Assembly (NCBI GenBank): GCA_949987705.1
Contig: OX465286.1
Coordinates: forward strand, 6,797,445-6,861,444
Length of the DNA: 64,000 nt
From: Thereva unica
Taxonomy: Eukaryota > Arthropoda > Insecta > Diptera > Therevidae
Direction: 5' to 3'
This document shows positions 40,781-50,340 of the stretch, piece after piece. The stretch's first letter is position 1. Each line of letters opens with the position of its first letter. The notes below the pieces were generated by a model. The model worked only from the letters and a program-made list of their open reading frames with translations. It was not told the DNA's origin and searched no databases. The position numbers were made by a program, and so were the translations under genes.

Positions 40781-41601
40781 CCAAAACCGGAAAATTTTCA
40801 AAGGGGTACTCCTTGGGATATTTTTGGTCGATTTCACGAAAGTGCTGGGATCTTAATGAATGGGGTATCGTTGGAAAGGGCTCGCTCCCCCGAGTTCAGC
40901 GCACTTTATTTGGTCCAGAAATTCCAAGGGGTTCGGGAGTTATCCCCTCTTTTGTGATTTCCCCAAGGGGGGCTGCAGAATGCCCATTATCTCGGAAATA
41001 CTGGTCAGCCCGGGGTGGGATTGAATTCACAGCCTCCCTGGGAGGTCCCTAACGATTTCCCATCCAAAAAAGGGCCACTCCAGAATTTTCCCAAAACCGG
41101 AAAATTTTCAAAGGGGTACCCCTTGGGATATTTTTGGTCGATTTCACGAAAGTGCTGGGATCTAATGAATGGGGTATCGTTGGAAAGGGCTCGCTCCCCG
41201 AGTTCAGCGCACTTTATTTGGTCCAGAAATTCCAAGGGGTTCGGAGTTATCCCCTCTTTTGTGATTTCCCCAAGGGGGGCTGCAGAATGCCCATTATCTC
41301 GGGAAATACTGGTCAGCCCGGGGTGGGATTGAATTCACAGCCTCCCTGGGAGGTCCCTAACGATTTCCCATCCAAAAAAAGGGCCACTCCAGAATTTTCC
41401 CAAAACCGGAAAATTTTCAAAGGGATACCCCTTGGGATATTTTTGGTCGATTTCACGAAAGTGCTGGGATCTTAATGAATGGGGTATCGTTGGAAAGGGC
41501 TCGCTCCCCCGAGTTCAGCGCACTTTATTTGGTCCAGAAATTCCAAGGGGTTCAGGAGTTATCCCCTCTTTTGTGATTTCCCCAAGGGGGGCTGCAGAAT
41601 G

Positions 41602-41730
41602 CCGGTTTTGGGAAAATTCTGGAGTTGCCCTTTTTTGGATGGGATATTGTTAGGGACCTCCCAGGGAGTCTTTGAACTCAATCCCACCCCGGGATGACCA
41701 GTATTTCCCGAGATAATGGCCATTTCGCAA
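41602..41730 (-). repeat. Inverted, diverged partial monomer at the array end
   Basis: After GCTGCAGAATGCC the sequence switches to the reverse complement of the monomer. It runs backward from the AAAACCGG segment through GGGCCACTCC, GGGAGGTCCCTAA and GATTGAATTC-like sequence to the TTATCTCGGG segment, about 126 bp in all. It differs from the array consensus at several places (GATATTGT for GAAATTGT, GAACTCA for GAATTCA, GGATGACC for GGCTGACC), more than typical array copies do. The joint overlaps by two or three bases (GCC). Beyond it satellite sequence is no longer recognisable. Confidence 0.92.
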
Positions 41731-42088
41731 CCCTCCTATTAGGTACTAAATCAACCATCCTTAATCAAAGACAACAATCTCAAATCTTAAAGGTTCATGT
41801 ATACAATACATCGGGTTCCAAGAAATTTACCCTATAGAGCTCATTTCCACTTTTCACCGGCTCCAGGACATTGATTCATCCTCAGGAAGGTCTTGACTAG
41901 CTGCAGGGTGTTTTAACTTTTTTTAAATTACTTTTTTCGGTTCGAATTTTTCAAAATTTTAAATGGAGTGCAAGAGCTGGTAAGGATCTAGTGTGCATCG
42001 TTGGTGGATGCAAACAGAGAGCTAATTTCCACTTTCTAGGGGCTCCAGGACATGGATGCAAAAAAATTAAATTTAGGTCAAGAGCAAA
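41731..42088. other. AT-rich flank with an imperfect direct repeat
   Basis: No gene is seen. Two related segments of about 40 bp lie 182 bp apart, at 41,837-41,876 and 42,019-42,060. Both read GAGCT, then ATTTCCACTTT, then GGCTCCAGGACAT. This suggests an old local duplication. No satellite similarity is visible here. Confidence 0.6.
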
Positions 42089-42150
42089 GGGGTCGTCCAT
42101 AAATTACGTGGGGCGTTTAGGGGGGGGGAGGGGTGAGCTGAAGCTGAATT
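42089..42150 (+). mobile_element. End of a terminal-inverted-repeat transposon family
   Basis: GGGGTCGTCCATAAATTACG followed by TGGGGCGTTTAGGGGG matches, with two substitutions and an indel, the reverse complement of the right end of the element at 48.4-49.3 kb. Only one end is visible here. The opposite end was not found before the next element, so it is either a solo fragment or an interrupted copy. Confidence 0.6.
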
Positions 42151-42354
42151 TTTTGACATTTCAAACACTGACTTGGAAAGTCCTTTTTAAATGGCAATTG
42201 GACGCGGCAAATTGAGAATTTATTGTTGTGTGATTTTGTGGCAAAGAATTTATTATTGTCAAAATCGATTAACATCCACATGAGATTGGGGAAAAATTAT
42301 CAAATAAAAATTCAGAATTCAGCTTCTGCCGTTGCTCAAAAAGTTGGATATGAT

Positions 42355-42766
42355 ACATACCCCGTTTATGACTAGGTTAAACCCAGATTCAACCCAGTCA
42401 TAAACGGATGTCGAGTTGAAACTGGGTCCACTCAACCAAACTCAGCTCTCCTACCTGGATCGAGTTGATATCAACCCGCGTATATGAGGGTTGAGTTTAA
42501 ATTGGGTTGAAGTGACACTTGTTTTGTTTGCTTATCATCCGTGAAGTCCGCTTTAGGCGTTAATTATATGTATGTTCGGTGTTTTTTCTGGCACAGGAAC
42601 AAAAAATTGAGAATGAGAATTTCACACAAAAATCTGAGGTTGTGTTGTGATTTCAGTTCAACTCTATTTCAACCCAAAGTGAGCTCAACTCGACATCATA
42701 TACGGTGGTTGAAATTTCAACTCAACCTCGGCTCAACTTTTCAACCTAGTCACAAACGGGGTATGT
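42355..42766. mobile_element. Foldback/MITE-like element, 412 bp
   Basis: The two ends are inverted repeats of about 27 bp with two mismatches. The left starts ACATACCCCGTTT, then TGACTAGGTT; the right end gives the same when reverse-complemented. The left end also folds on itself: CCGTTTATGACT (42,362-42,373) pairs perfectly with AGTCATAAACGG (42,396-42,407). The interior is rich in repeated GGTTGA/TCAACC and GAGTTGA motifs. No target duplication is evident, so the superfamily is undetermined. No coding capacity is visible. Confidence 0.7.
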
Positions 42767-43330
42767 GTTGTTCTCGTATTCAGTCATGGCGCTATTTTGT
42801 AATCGAGGGTGAATATTGATTTTTTACATTCGTGTTTTAAAAGGGGAAAAATCCTCGAATCTAAAAGTTGGCTTCCGTTCCCCAGTGGGTAGTGCTTCTT
42901 TTCCTGTGGCTTATGTAATTGAATATTGAAATTACCTTATTTTTAGGTGAATATTTTTTCTTTATGCCTTTTATTATGCAATATTTCGTTACAATATTTA
43001 ATTAATTAGTTGCTGAAATATTGCGCCCTAAATTTGCTGCTATACTTTCGCTAGATGTCGTCCTGTTTTATATATTTTAACTGAGCAATTTCATCTAGAG
43101 CACAATCCTTAAATGCAAACTGTTATATTTAAGCTTTTGGAGAAAGTTTGGGTAGGAGTATAGGAGAAAAAGTCGAGGTAGAGTAGCTTACGTAAGAAAT
43201 ATTTTTATAGCTTCCAGGTAAAGCACATTGGTAGTTTTTATTTTATATATGCTTTGGACGAAGCTAACACTTTTAGTTGTTTTGTAATCTTCATCAGTGT
43301 GAGGTCGTTTTATTAGGGAATCCCGTAAGT
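42767..43330. other. AT-rich sequence without recognised features
   Basis: I see no gene, no clear repeat and no transposon ends. The composition is strongly AT-rich with short homopolymers. Confidence 0.5.
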
Positions 43331-43581
43331 GAGCCTCATCTCTTTAGCAAGCCAAGCAAAGCCTCGTCTATCTCTGTACTATAATCTCGTAATAGTGAAT
43401 ATTTTTTATTTTTTTTTATTATGATTTCAGCTAAAGTGCAGATTCTAAATATCTTTCACTAGTGAATATCCCTGCACGGTATTGAACTGATACCTTGTGT
43501 ATTTACACGCTTCTGAAGATGCCATCAATGGCACTCTGGTTAAATAAGAGGATCATATATTGAGAGCCTCATCTCTTTAGC
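43331..43581 (-). repeat. Possible SINE-like insertion between 18-bp direct repeats
   Basis: GAGCCTCATCTCTTTAGC occurs perfectly at 43,331-43,348 and 43,564-43,581, enclosing 215 bp. On the minus strand the insert contains GTTCAATACC, which fits the pol III B-box pattern (GWTCRANNC), and about 37 nt upstream TGGCATCTTCAG, a weak A-box match. An A-rich run (AAAAAAAAATAAAAAAT) lies inside, not at the end. A tRNA-derived SINE with an 18-bp target duplication is possible but weakly supported. Confidence 0.3.
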
Positions 43582-44838
43582 TTCGATTTTTACTACCATA
43601 AGGCTTGTAATAAAAATTCTTGATGGTTGGTTGTTATCTTGGTACGTCTTTTATATAAATGCTAGATACAGTCTATTCCTGAAATGTATCGGCGGGCTCA
43701 AATCCGCATAAATCAAAGTCACTATGACTTTTGGTAGATGTAGAAAAATTATTGCAAAATAGGAATTTTTAATTGGATTTAATTTATTTAACGACAGGAT
43801 CTTGCATTAAATACGGTTTCGCGAAAAATTACGGCCCGCGCGATTTATTTAAAATTTTATAGAAATGTTTACGCACGCATACATATGTATATGTGTATCG
43901 CTGTATTTGTTTTTTTTTATTCCTAAAAAGGAAATCTTTTTTTCTTGTTTTTTTTTTTAAATGTTTATGAATTAATCAATTAATAAAAGCGCTCGATTGC
44001 AATTTGTTCCTTGTGCCTATAGCAACCCCCATGAAAAAGGTTTTTAGGGCTTCTATCTCTGTGCGCCATTACTCATTCCCCATTATCAAATCTTCTCCAA
44101 AAGCCTGATAATTAGCGGGATTACATTTAAACACTACACAGGACCCTCTTCGACATCTTCAATCCATCTTAGAGGGGGGTTCTTCCTTCCGTTGTTTGAC
44201 AATTTCTATGCCTTTATTGAGGAGAGGAGCAGAAGAGGGATTTTCTATGGTATTCCTTGGGTATAGTATAAATTCTGCGCATACGTAATTATTATTATTA
44301 TTATTATTTTTTTTTTTTTAATTAAAAATTGTGATTGCGGATGCTTTAATTATTCTGGATATTCAAATCGTGCGGTTGTGTTTTTTTTTTTTTTGTATGG
44401 GTTGATATGGTAAAAAGTTGGGTTTAAGGGATTCTTTATAATGCAGTCAGCCTGCGTCATAGGGTATTTAAGTTCTCTAGATGAACAACAAGAAAAGGTT
44501 TTTGGAGGAAACAATAAGGGTTATAGGAGGGATCTCGAAAGGTTCTGCATTCGAGCGTTTAAATTCACAGAAAATTTTCGGGGTGTTAACGTCGTATATT
44601 ATACGTAAAAGGGAATTTCTAATAATATGGATGATGGATATGGAAATTTCCTTAAAGTTTGTTAATAATAATAAGATTAAAGATTATATTGTGGGCTCTA
44701 GTAAATAAGTTCTTGGGCAAAACTTGATTGAGATTATTATGAGAAAAAATTAGTGGGATGTTGTGCCTAGGGACTAGTAGCCACTAATTATGCCGCTTTT
44801 TCATGGTATTCTTTCGGTTGAATAACACACCAGACTGG
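43582..44838. other. AT-rich sequence without recognised features
   Basis: Contains an (ATT)n run near 44,290 and poly-T runs. A 75-codon open frame at 44,481-44,708 has no recognisable domain and is probably chance. No gene is supported. Confidence 0.5.
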
Positions 44839-44910
44839 CAGCACCGGCCCTAGGGTAGAGCGAGTGGAGCGGTCGCTCTAGGCGCCAGGTGGTAAGGGGC
44901 GCCAAAATGA
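44839..44910 (+). mobile_element. hAT-like transposon end fragment
   Basis: The segment starts CAGCACCGGCCCTAGGG, resembling hAT terminal repeats that begin CAG and carry a CGGCCC core. It contains an 8-bp hairpin, TAGAGCGA (44,856-44,863) with TCGCTCTA (44,873-44,880). No opposite end and no target duplication were found before the next element. Confidence 0.4.
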
Positions 44911-45033
44911 ACACGAAAAATAATTTCGAGAAAAAAATAAAATTTTGATGGACTTTTTGAGGGAGCTAGCCAAGTCTATGTACTTATCATTATTACTCGA
45001 GCACGACACAAGCAGGGAACACTGACTCCAAGA

Positions 45034-45332
45034 CAGGCGCGGATCCAAGGGGGGGGGGGGTCACGGGGGTCATGACCCCCCCCAAAACAGCCCGCATTTC
45101 AAAAAATAGAGCTGAAACAATATTTTGCAAACCGAAAAACAAAAAAAAACCAAACGAAAAAAACCTAGTTTTTGCAAACATAAAAACCTGAAACTAACCA
45201 AGCGACTTTTCTTTTGTTGACTTGTTTTTTAATTCATTGAAAAAATTCGGCTAGCTTTGTTTATTTGGTTATTTTTGTTATTTTTTTCTATCCTGTGACC
45301 CCCCCCCGGAAAAAATTCTAGATCCGCGCCTG
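45034..45332. mobile_element. hAT-type MITE with 8-bp target duplication
   Basis: The 299-bp element starts CAGGCGCGGATCCA and ends TAGATCCGCGCCTG, a 14-bp inverted repeat with one mismatch. It is flanked on both sides by the identical octamer CTCCAAGA (45,026-45,033 and 45,333-45,340), the target duplication length known for hAT transposons. The interior has subterminal runs of G on the left and C on the right and an AT-rich core, and no coding capacity. It is non-autonomous and would depend on a hAT transposase encoded elsewhere. Confidence 0.92.
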
Positions 45333-45789
45333 CTCCAAGACCGATCGTACGTGCCCTTAGGCCACATCCTGCTCGAGGTCCATGGAGCAGACTGAATACC
45401 GTGGATCTAAACTCGATAAAAACCGCAATCCTAATGTGTAAACAATCGGGCTGAAGTTATGAATGGTACTGCTTGAATGTACTGCTAACGATGGACTTCG
45501 GATACTAGGCGAACTTCGGTTTGAATTAGCCTTCCATTGGTGATACGGAGCTCTGCCATGGGCGACCACCCTTCCTCGCCTAGCTCGTGGTATCAATATA
45601 AAAATACCTTAAAAAAAACTTTGAAGATGGAGCACTTCTTAACGCTCCCAACATTTCTGGGGCTGCCAAAATTCCCAAAAGGACGACGTACACAAACACC
45701 TACACGACCTACACGACCCGTAAACCCAGGATTCTAGTACGTTGAGATCACTCCTACATTGGGAGATCTCCTTAAATCTCCTGAGAAAG

Positions 45790-46580
45790 TAAGGGCACCT
45801 AATCCGAGAGGCCACTCGAAAAAACGACCGCTTTCAGAAGACGCGACGAAGACGCAGCCCGAAAACATTTTACGCGATATATATGGAAGCTGGCTACTTC
45901 CGGGTAGAGGCTGGTAGGGTCTACGTGGCCCTGAGGAAGAAAGGGATATCGATTTTCTTAATAAGAAGAGGGTTAGATCCTTTGGATGTTCTCCAGGGCA
46001 TAATAACCCTGCGAAAAGGGCGGAGACTGTATGGCCAACAGTTTTAAAAACCTTCAGAAAAGTCGGACGCACCCATAATGAAATCTAGAATGACTCCAAA
46101 GTCGACCTTCTGTCAAATAGCAGAAAGTGTCAGAATGGGCGTGCTTGCGACTAAGAATCCGGAAACTCTCCTGACCACGAAACAACTAGTACCGTGCAAG
46201 CAAGTCTTCTGGAGGCCGAATTGGCTCAGGGCTCAGAACAGCACAGGTCCCTAGGGGTCGGTGCGCCCCCTATGATGGGCCACCTTAAGCCTTGGAAGGA
46301 ACAAGCCTTGTTGCTGTAGACGGGAATTTTGTAATCGGATATTTCCCGGCAGCAACAGAAGACCCCACTGGCATTATGTTGAAAAGGATAGGGGTCCAAA
46401 AAAATGTCCTAGGGTGTAGGAGTGGAGAGTACCCCACAAAGTGCGCCGCATAAAATTCACAGAGATAACGTTGTCAGGATGGTGAGCACTGCAATTTTGG
46501 GCTGATAGTAGGGGAAGCCTCTTTTTATGATAAGGTGACTCTCTCCACCATCTCAACCTTACTGGCTTGGGCAAGGGCCC
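45790..46580 (+). pseudogene. LINE ORF1-like remnant (I/LOA-type, tentative)
   Basis: No continuous frame survives, but plus-strand frames between about 46,100 and 46,420 give pieces that resemble the ORF1 of I/LOA-type non-LTR retrotransposons. They are VLATKNPETLLTTKQL (about 46,140), then GTSLVAVDGNFVIGYFPA (about 46,300-46,355), then IMLKRIGVQKNVL (about 46,370-46,415). The pattern of an IGYFP motif followed by a QN.L motif is typical of those ORF1 proteins as I know them. Upstream, KKRVRSFGCSPGHNNPAKRA (about 45,965-46,022) could be the basic region preceding that domain. Several stops and frame changes make it a dead copy. The assignment rests on recalled motif patterns and has not been tested by a search. 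It is the only LINE fragment in the window on the plus strand. Confidence 0.45.
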
Positions 46581-46873
46581 TAATGCCTAATCATGCAATA
46601 CAAACAAATTAAAAAGCCTCCAAAGAAGGTGGTGCTGTTGGCGATACGTCGAGGAAGCAACTCTGAGAAGACATGCTTCTTTTATTGCCGCTACAGGCGG
46701 GGCTGTGACCCTACAACCACCATCCGAAAGGACTTGGTTCCCCGGGATAGGATTCCAGCGCCTTTGCTCTAGGCTACCGATATATGTACTTTATTAGAAA
46801 TCTCTTTTTTGACGTTAACATTATACTTCTGGTTGGAATTTCCAGATCATGATTTTCAGAGATGAAAGAAGGT

Positions 46874-46900
46874 CACAGACGGACAGACAGACGGACAGAG
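46874..46900 (+). repeat. Short GGACAGAC microsatellite
   Basis: TCACAGACGGACAGACAG continues as ACGGACAGAG, an imperfect short tandem repeat with GACGGACA and GACA units. Confidence 0.7.
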
Positions 46901-48400
46901 CCTCTGTATAAGCTTTTTTTTTTGGAAAAGGCTAAAAAATCATGTCCATAATACCCCTCCAACCTCCCCCCCCCCACCACCCCCGCCCAAAAAAATAGGT
47001 GCAAACAAAAATAATGAAAGCTAAACAAAGTACCCCGACATAACATTTTCCCGGGTAATTTCTCTTCGCCTTTTCGTCGACAATTTTATTATTTATTTTC
47101 TTTAACTCCTCATAAAAACGTTCTCGCGAAACAAACTTTACTAAAATTACTACCCATGCATTCAGCCATGCCTTAAATTTCAACGGTCGAAGTTCACTCA
47201 GCACAAGAAAACTTTCGACAACCACAAACCAGAAACTTGTTCATGCTTCTAGATTTTCCATCAAAGAGTTGCGGACGGAGGGCCGGGCCGGATGGATATA
47301 GGAGAGGAGGAACGTATTTGTTTCACGTCGTTTTGTAGATTTCATTTTTTTTTTTTACCCTCAACATTTATAAAGTTAATTACACTGAAATGATATGGTT
47401 TAAAAACTGTAGGGACACAAGCGGGGGTAGGAGTAGGATACAATATACATATATAGTAGGTTATACATATAATAGTGTTCCACCATCGGGGTCCGCCGCA
47501 TAGTCTAAAAAGGGGGTGGCGGCGGCGGTTGCGGTTGTTGGAGAGATTGAGGTTCGAAAATTGTTTGCGGTTTTGTTACAATAATAATTGTGATGCAGCA
47601 CAAATTTAACTTTAATTATATAAACATGCTGGTAATTGGTAATGGTAAAAGTTATATAGGTGCGCTCTGCAGCCGACATACCCGGCGAGTGTGTAGTATA
47701 TACAAAATCTCCCCAAAAAAAACCGACCGACTCCTCTTCACATATTCCGAAAAGCTACCCTTATTGGCAATAAAAGCTTTTACGACATTTTCATAACAAA
47801 GTTTATTGCAAAATTAGCACTGAACTAATTAAATAATGGCTGGCTAATGGACATTTTATGTACAGAGAAATTTCATTATAAAACGGTGTTAACTTATTCC
47901 TATGGGTTATCGTAGTATATAAATTTTCATCTAGGAGAAATATTTTTCTTTATACAAGAAAATTTCGTGTCCCTTTCTCGTGAGATTGCTTTATTAATTA
48001 TACCTAACAACAACAAAAACCAGCGACTTTAAATAAAAAAAAAAAATAATAATTATCTGTGCACAGTCCGCAGTGGTAGGAAAAAGGTATAGAAAAAAAA
48101 AAAAAAACAAATCTGCAAAAATATAGTTTAAAAAAAAAAACTAAAAAATACGGACTCTATATCTATATTCTTATTTTATAAATACCCCCGAACTTTTCGC
48201 CCTACGCTTTTTTACATTTTGGTAGGTTTGTTTCCATATACTGGCTGGAGCAATAAAAACTTTACAATCAAAATTATTTTTTTACTTTTTAGTTAATTTT
48301 AAAATAAAATCTATTTTTTAATTTTAATCAGATTTCTGTCTTTTAAAGTTTGGCTCCAACACGTGAACGCACAAGACAACATACAGACACTTTCTTTTAT
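46901..48400. other. AT-rich sequence without recognised genes
   Basis: Contains poly-C/G tracts (46,965-46,990), a GGC/GGT-rich stretch (47,512-47,545) and many poly-A/T runs (47,345; 48,030-48,140). Open frames of 60-100 codons here show no recognised domain and low-complexity composition. I support no gene. Confidence 0.5.
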
Positions 48401-49300
48401 CGTCCATAAATTACGTGAGGTGATTTTTGCGATTTTTCGACCCCCCACTCCCTCCTTGGTGAGATATCATGAGATTTGGCTGTACCTTCTCCCTCCCCCC
48501 TAATCTCACGGGAGATTTTTCAAATTTTAAAAAGTCTCTATTAGTTACAATAAAAATACGTATTTATGGTCGTATCCACGGCAAGGCGGACCTTTCCTTA
48601 GAATATAGGACTGCAGAAAAGGCCCTTGTGTATAAAATCCGTGTACGGGCCTGCAGTCCAAGATAATTTGGCTTTATGTTTTGGTATTTATCGTTAGTTC
48701 GTGCCTAAAGATCTGAACTTTTATTCAACCTCGAGCGGTGAATTGAAGGCAAGAATTCAGGCCGTATCCACTCGGAATGGAAAGCAAGGCGCGAGGTAGG
48801 CGTGAAAACCATCCACACTCGCGTTCGCGCTTATTCGCGGGTGTTCACGATGTGAATCTGGACCCGCCTTGAGGCTTTCGTTGAGGCCATAAACATTTTG
48901 GCACTTGAATTAATAACCTACTATACTAAGCAGTCATGTTTAGCCTCTGTGTCTGTAGGGAATCGTAACTTCATCTGCATGGTACGGCCTGTCAGGCGGA
49001 TACCTGAAGTATCATTCCTCAGTTAGACTGAATCAAGCTTAGTCGTGCTGGCTGACCTGGTCTGACCGACCACTGCCTACCGGCGGTCTGTAAGTGAATG
49101 GGGGTCTTTAGTGGAGAAACATGTTTTAGTTAATTTAACTAAATTGTCTCGCAATTTTACACTGTTTCTTTACAAAAAAAAAAGAATAATTACGTGATAT
49201 ATGCCGAGACACCCCCTCTCCCCCACGTGAGATTGAGTGAGATTCGGCGCGACTCCCCCCTCCCCCTAAACGCCTCACGTAATTAATGGACGACCCCTAA
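48401..49300. mobile_element. Terminal-inverted-repeat transposon, about 900 bp, non-coding
   Basis: The left end reads CGTCCATAAATTACGTG, then AGG. The right end, reverse-complemented, reads GGGGTCGTCCATTAATTACG then TGAGGCG, so the two ends are inverted repeats over about 20 bp with one mismatch. The left copy lacks the outer GGGGT. C-rich subterminal tracts follow both ends. The same end sequence occurs at 42,089. The interior shows no transposase frame. I cannot name the superfamily with confidence, and the target duplication is unclear. Confidence 0.6.
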
Positions 49301-49329
49301 TATAGAGAGATAAGTGGTCAAAATCGAAC

Positions 49330-49955
49330 CACCTCACCCTCTCGTGGTGCCCCCTGGATAAGGAACTAACGACGATAGTAGGGGAAGCACACCCTAAAAA
49401 GCCTAAGCAAGATGTCATCGGATGTGTCGAGGACTGCCAGCTGTGGGTAGTTTTGCACAGTACCTTATCGGCTCGAAAGTCTAAGCCGAGATGTATTGCG
49501 AACGGGCCTGGCTTGGGTATAAATGTTATGTTGACGTTCCTCCTCCGACAGATGGGATATAATAATTTGCGGAGCAAGCCCTGAATATTTTGTATATAAC
49601 GGAGTGACTCCCTCCTGTAGTAGAATGGAGATAGATCATGTCTGCTTTAGGGGATTTGAACGGTTTGAACGATCTAAACGCCTCCCTACTAGCTACGTGA
49701 TTAAACACGTGTTCAGGCAGCTTTGGTCACTTTAGAAATTGGGCCTGTTACCTGCCCCCCAGCAGAAGCTGCGTTCCCATTTGAATAATTCCTCCAGCTG
49801 TTTCGTTTTGGTCGTCTGATCACTCTATTACAGGGCGCTCTTCTTGGCTGCGTTGAATAGCTTCCTCGTGGCGAATCTCACTTGGAAGTTTGCTATTTCA
49901 TCATGGAGTTTTCCTATTGTAAACAACAGTAACCGCCTTCGTAAAGGGCCCCGGA
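49330..49955 (-). pseudogene. LINE fragment: region before and start of reverse transcriptase
   Basis: Minus-strand frames give, in the expected order for an I/LOA-type LINE: TRKLFNAAKKSAL (near 49,850), SFKPFKSPKADMI (near 49,640-49,680), NYYIPSV (near 49,550) and NVNITFIPKPGPF (near 49,500-49,540). These correspond to the linker upstream of the RT and the first RT blocks (the usual FKPFKSPGPDGI and VTFIPKPG motifs). Frames shift between the pieces and the catalytic palm blocks are not seen. The remnant stops at the GTCAATA-rich cluster on its upstream side and near the TIR element on its downstream side, so both may have interrupted it. Confidence 0.6.
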
Positions 49956-49956
49956 G

Positions 49957-50340
49957 ACGATCAATAATATTGTCAATAAGTATTGACAATAATATTGAAG
50001 ATCCTGTCAATACGCTTCAAAAATCTCGTCAATCTAACTATCAATACGGCGACTTCGCAGGGTTGTTTTGAAAATCGGTTATGACGAGGTGGCGATTTTC
50101 ACATGTTTATTTTTGGAATTAGTTGAAATACTAACGAAATATTGACCAATAAACCTTGTAAACGTCAATGTGTGCATCAATATGCCTGGCGTCAATGCGC
50201 TTCAATCAAAATTTCTATCAATATGCTTCAATAAATTGACAATACCTACGTTTGAACCCCTGGTAAACGGTCAATATGCCCTTTCAATGCGCCTCGTCAA
50301 TATTATTGAGAGCCGTATTGACAATATAGAAAGAAAGATA
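49957..50340. repeat. GTCAATA-rich cluster with palindromes
   Basis: GTCAATA or its complement TATTGAC occurs many times in about 380 bp, including a perfect 9-bp inverted repeat TTGTCAATA / TATTGACAA (49,970-49,978 and 49,981-49,989). A looser motif TCAAT[AG][TC]GC recurs at about 50,008, 50,187, 50,202, 50,217, 50,272 and 50,287. The outer parts are partly inverted (ATCAATAATATTG on the left, CAATATTATTGAG on the right). It lies at the edge of a LINE remnant and may be a decayed foldback element. No coding frame is supported. Confidence 0.5.

Larger units (their letters stand above)
496..41601 (+). repeat. Tandem satellite array, 311-bp monomer
   Basis: The same unit repeats head to tail for about 41 kb, giving roughly 130 copies. 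Numbering the unit from its GAATTC site, the full form is 311 bp with about 50% GC and 11 CpG. It has one GAATTC site (position 1), one CTGCAG site (near 261) and a CCCGGG site. It contains several short palindromes: GAAAATTTTC (78-87), GGGGTACCCC (91-100), the arms of CCTCCCTGGGAGG (11-23) and CCCCAAGGGG. Most copies differ from neighbours at a handful of recurring sites (AACGATTT/AACAATTT, AATGGGG/AATTGGG, CCGGAAA/CCGGATA/CCGGACA, GGTCGA/GGCCGA, TCCCC/TACCC, CGGGAA/CGGTAA). This is the pattern expected of a satellite homogenised by unequal exchange. Because 311 is not a multiple of 3, the reading frame rotates every copy, and the 70-160 codon open frames seen here are by-products. I do not recognise the family. 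A centromeric or pericentromeric location is inference. Confidence 0.97.

Noticed and set aside
496..41601. CENP-B box in the monomer
   Set aside because: The minus strand of the unit has TTTCGTGAAATCGACC, which fits TTCG....A but has GACC where the core needs CGGG. No full match was found.
496..41601. CRISPR-like array or rDNA spacer subrepeats
   Set aside because: There are no spacers between units, so it is not CRISPR. No rRNA gene is seen in the window, so an rDNA spacer origin has no support here, though it could be tested by search.
117..41653. Hundreds of repeated 70-263 codon open frames in the satellite
   Set aside because: They all derive from the same 311-bp unit. The frame changes every copy because 311 is not divisible by 3, stops recur in each frame, and no substitution pattern favours coding. 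The longest (15,350-16,141) arises only from indels that join frames.
50240..50270. tRNA-like T-arm on the minus strand near GGGGTTCAAACG
   Set aside because: Only a B-box-like string; no pairing T stem, anticodon arm or acceptor stem could be made.
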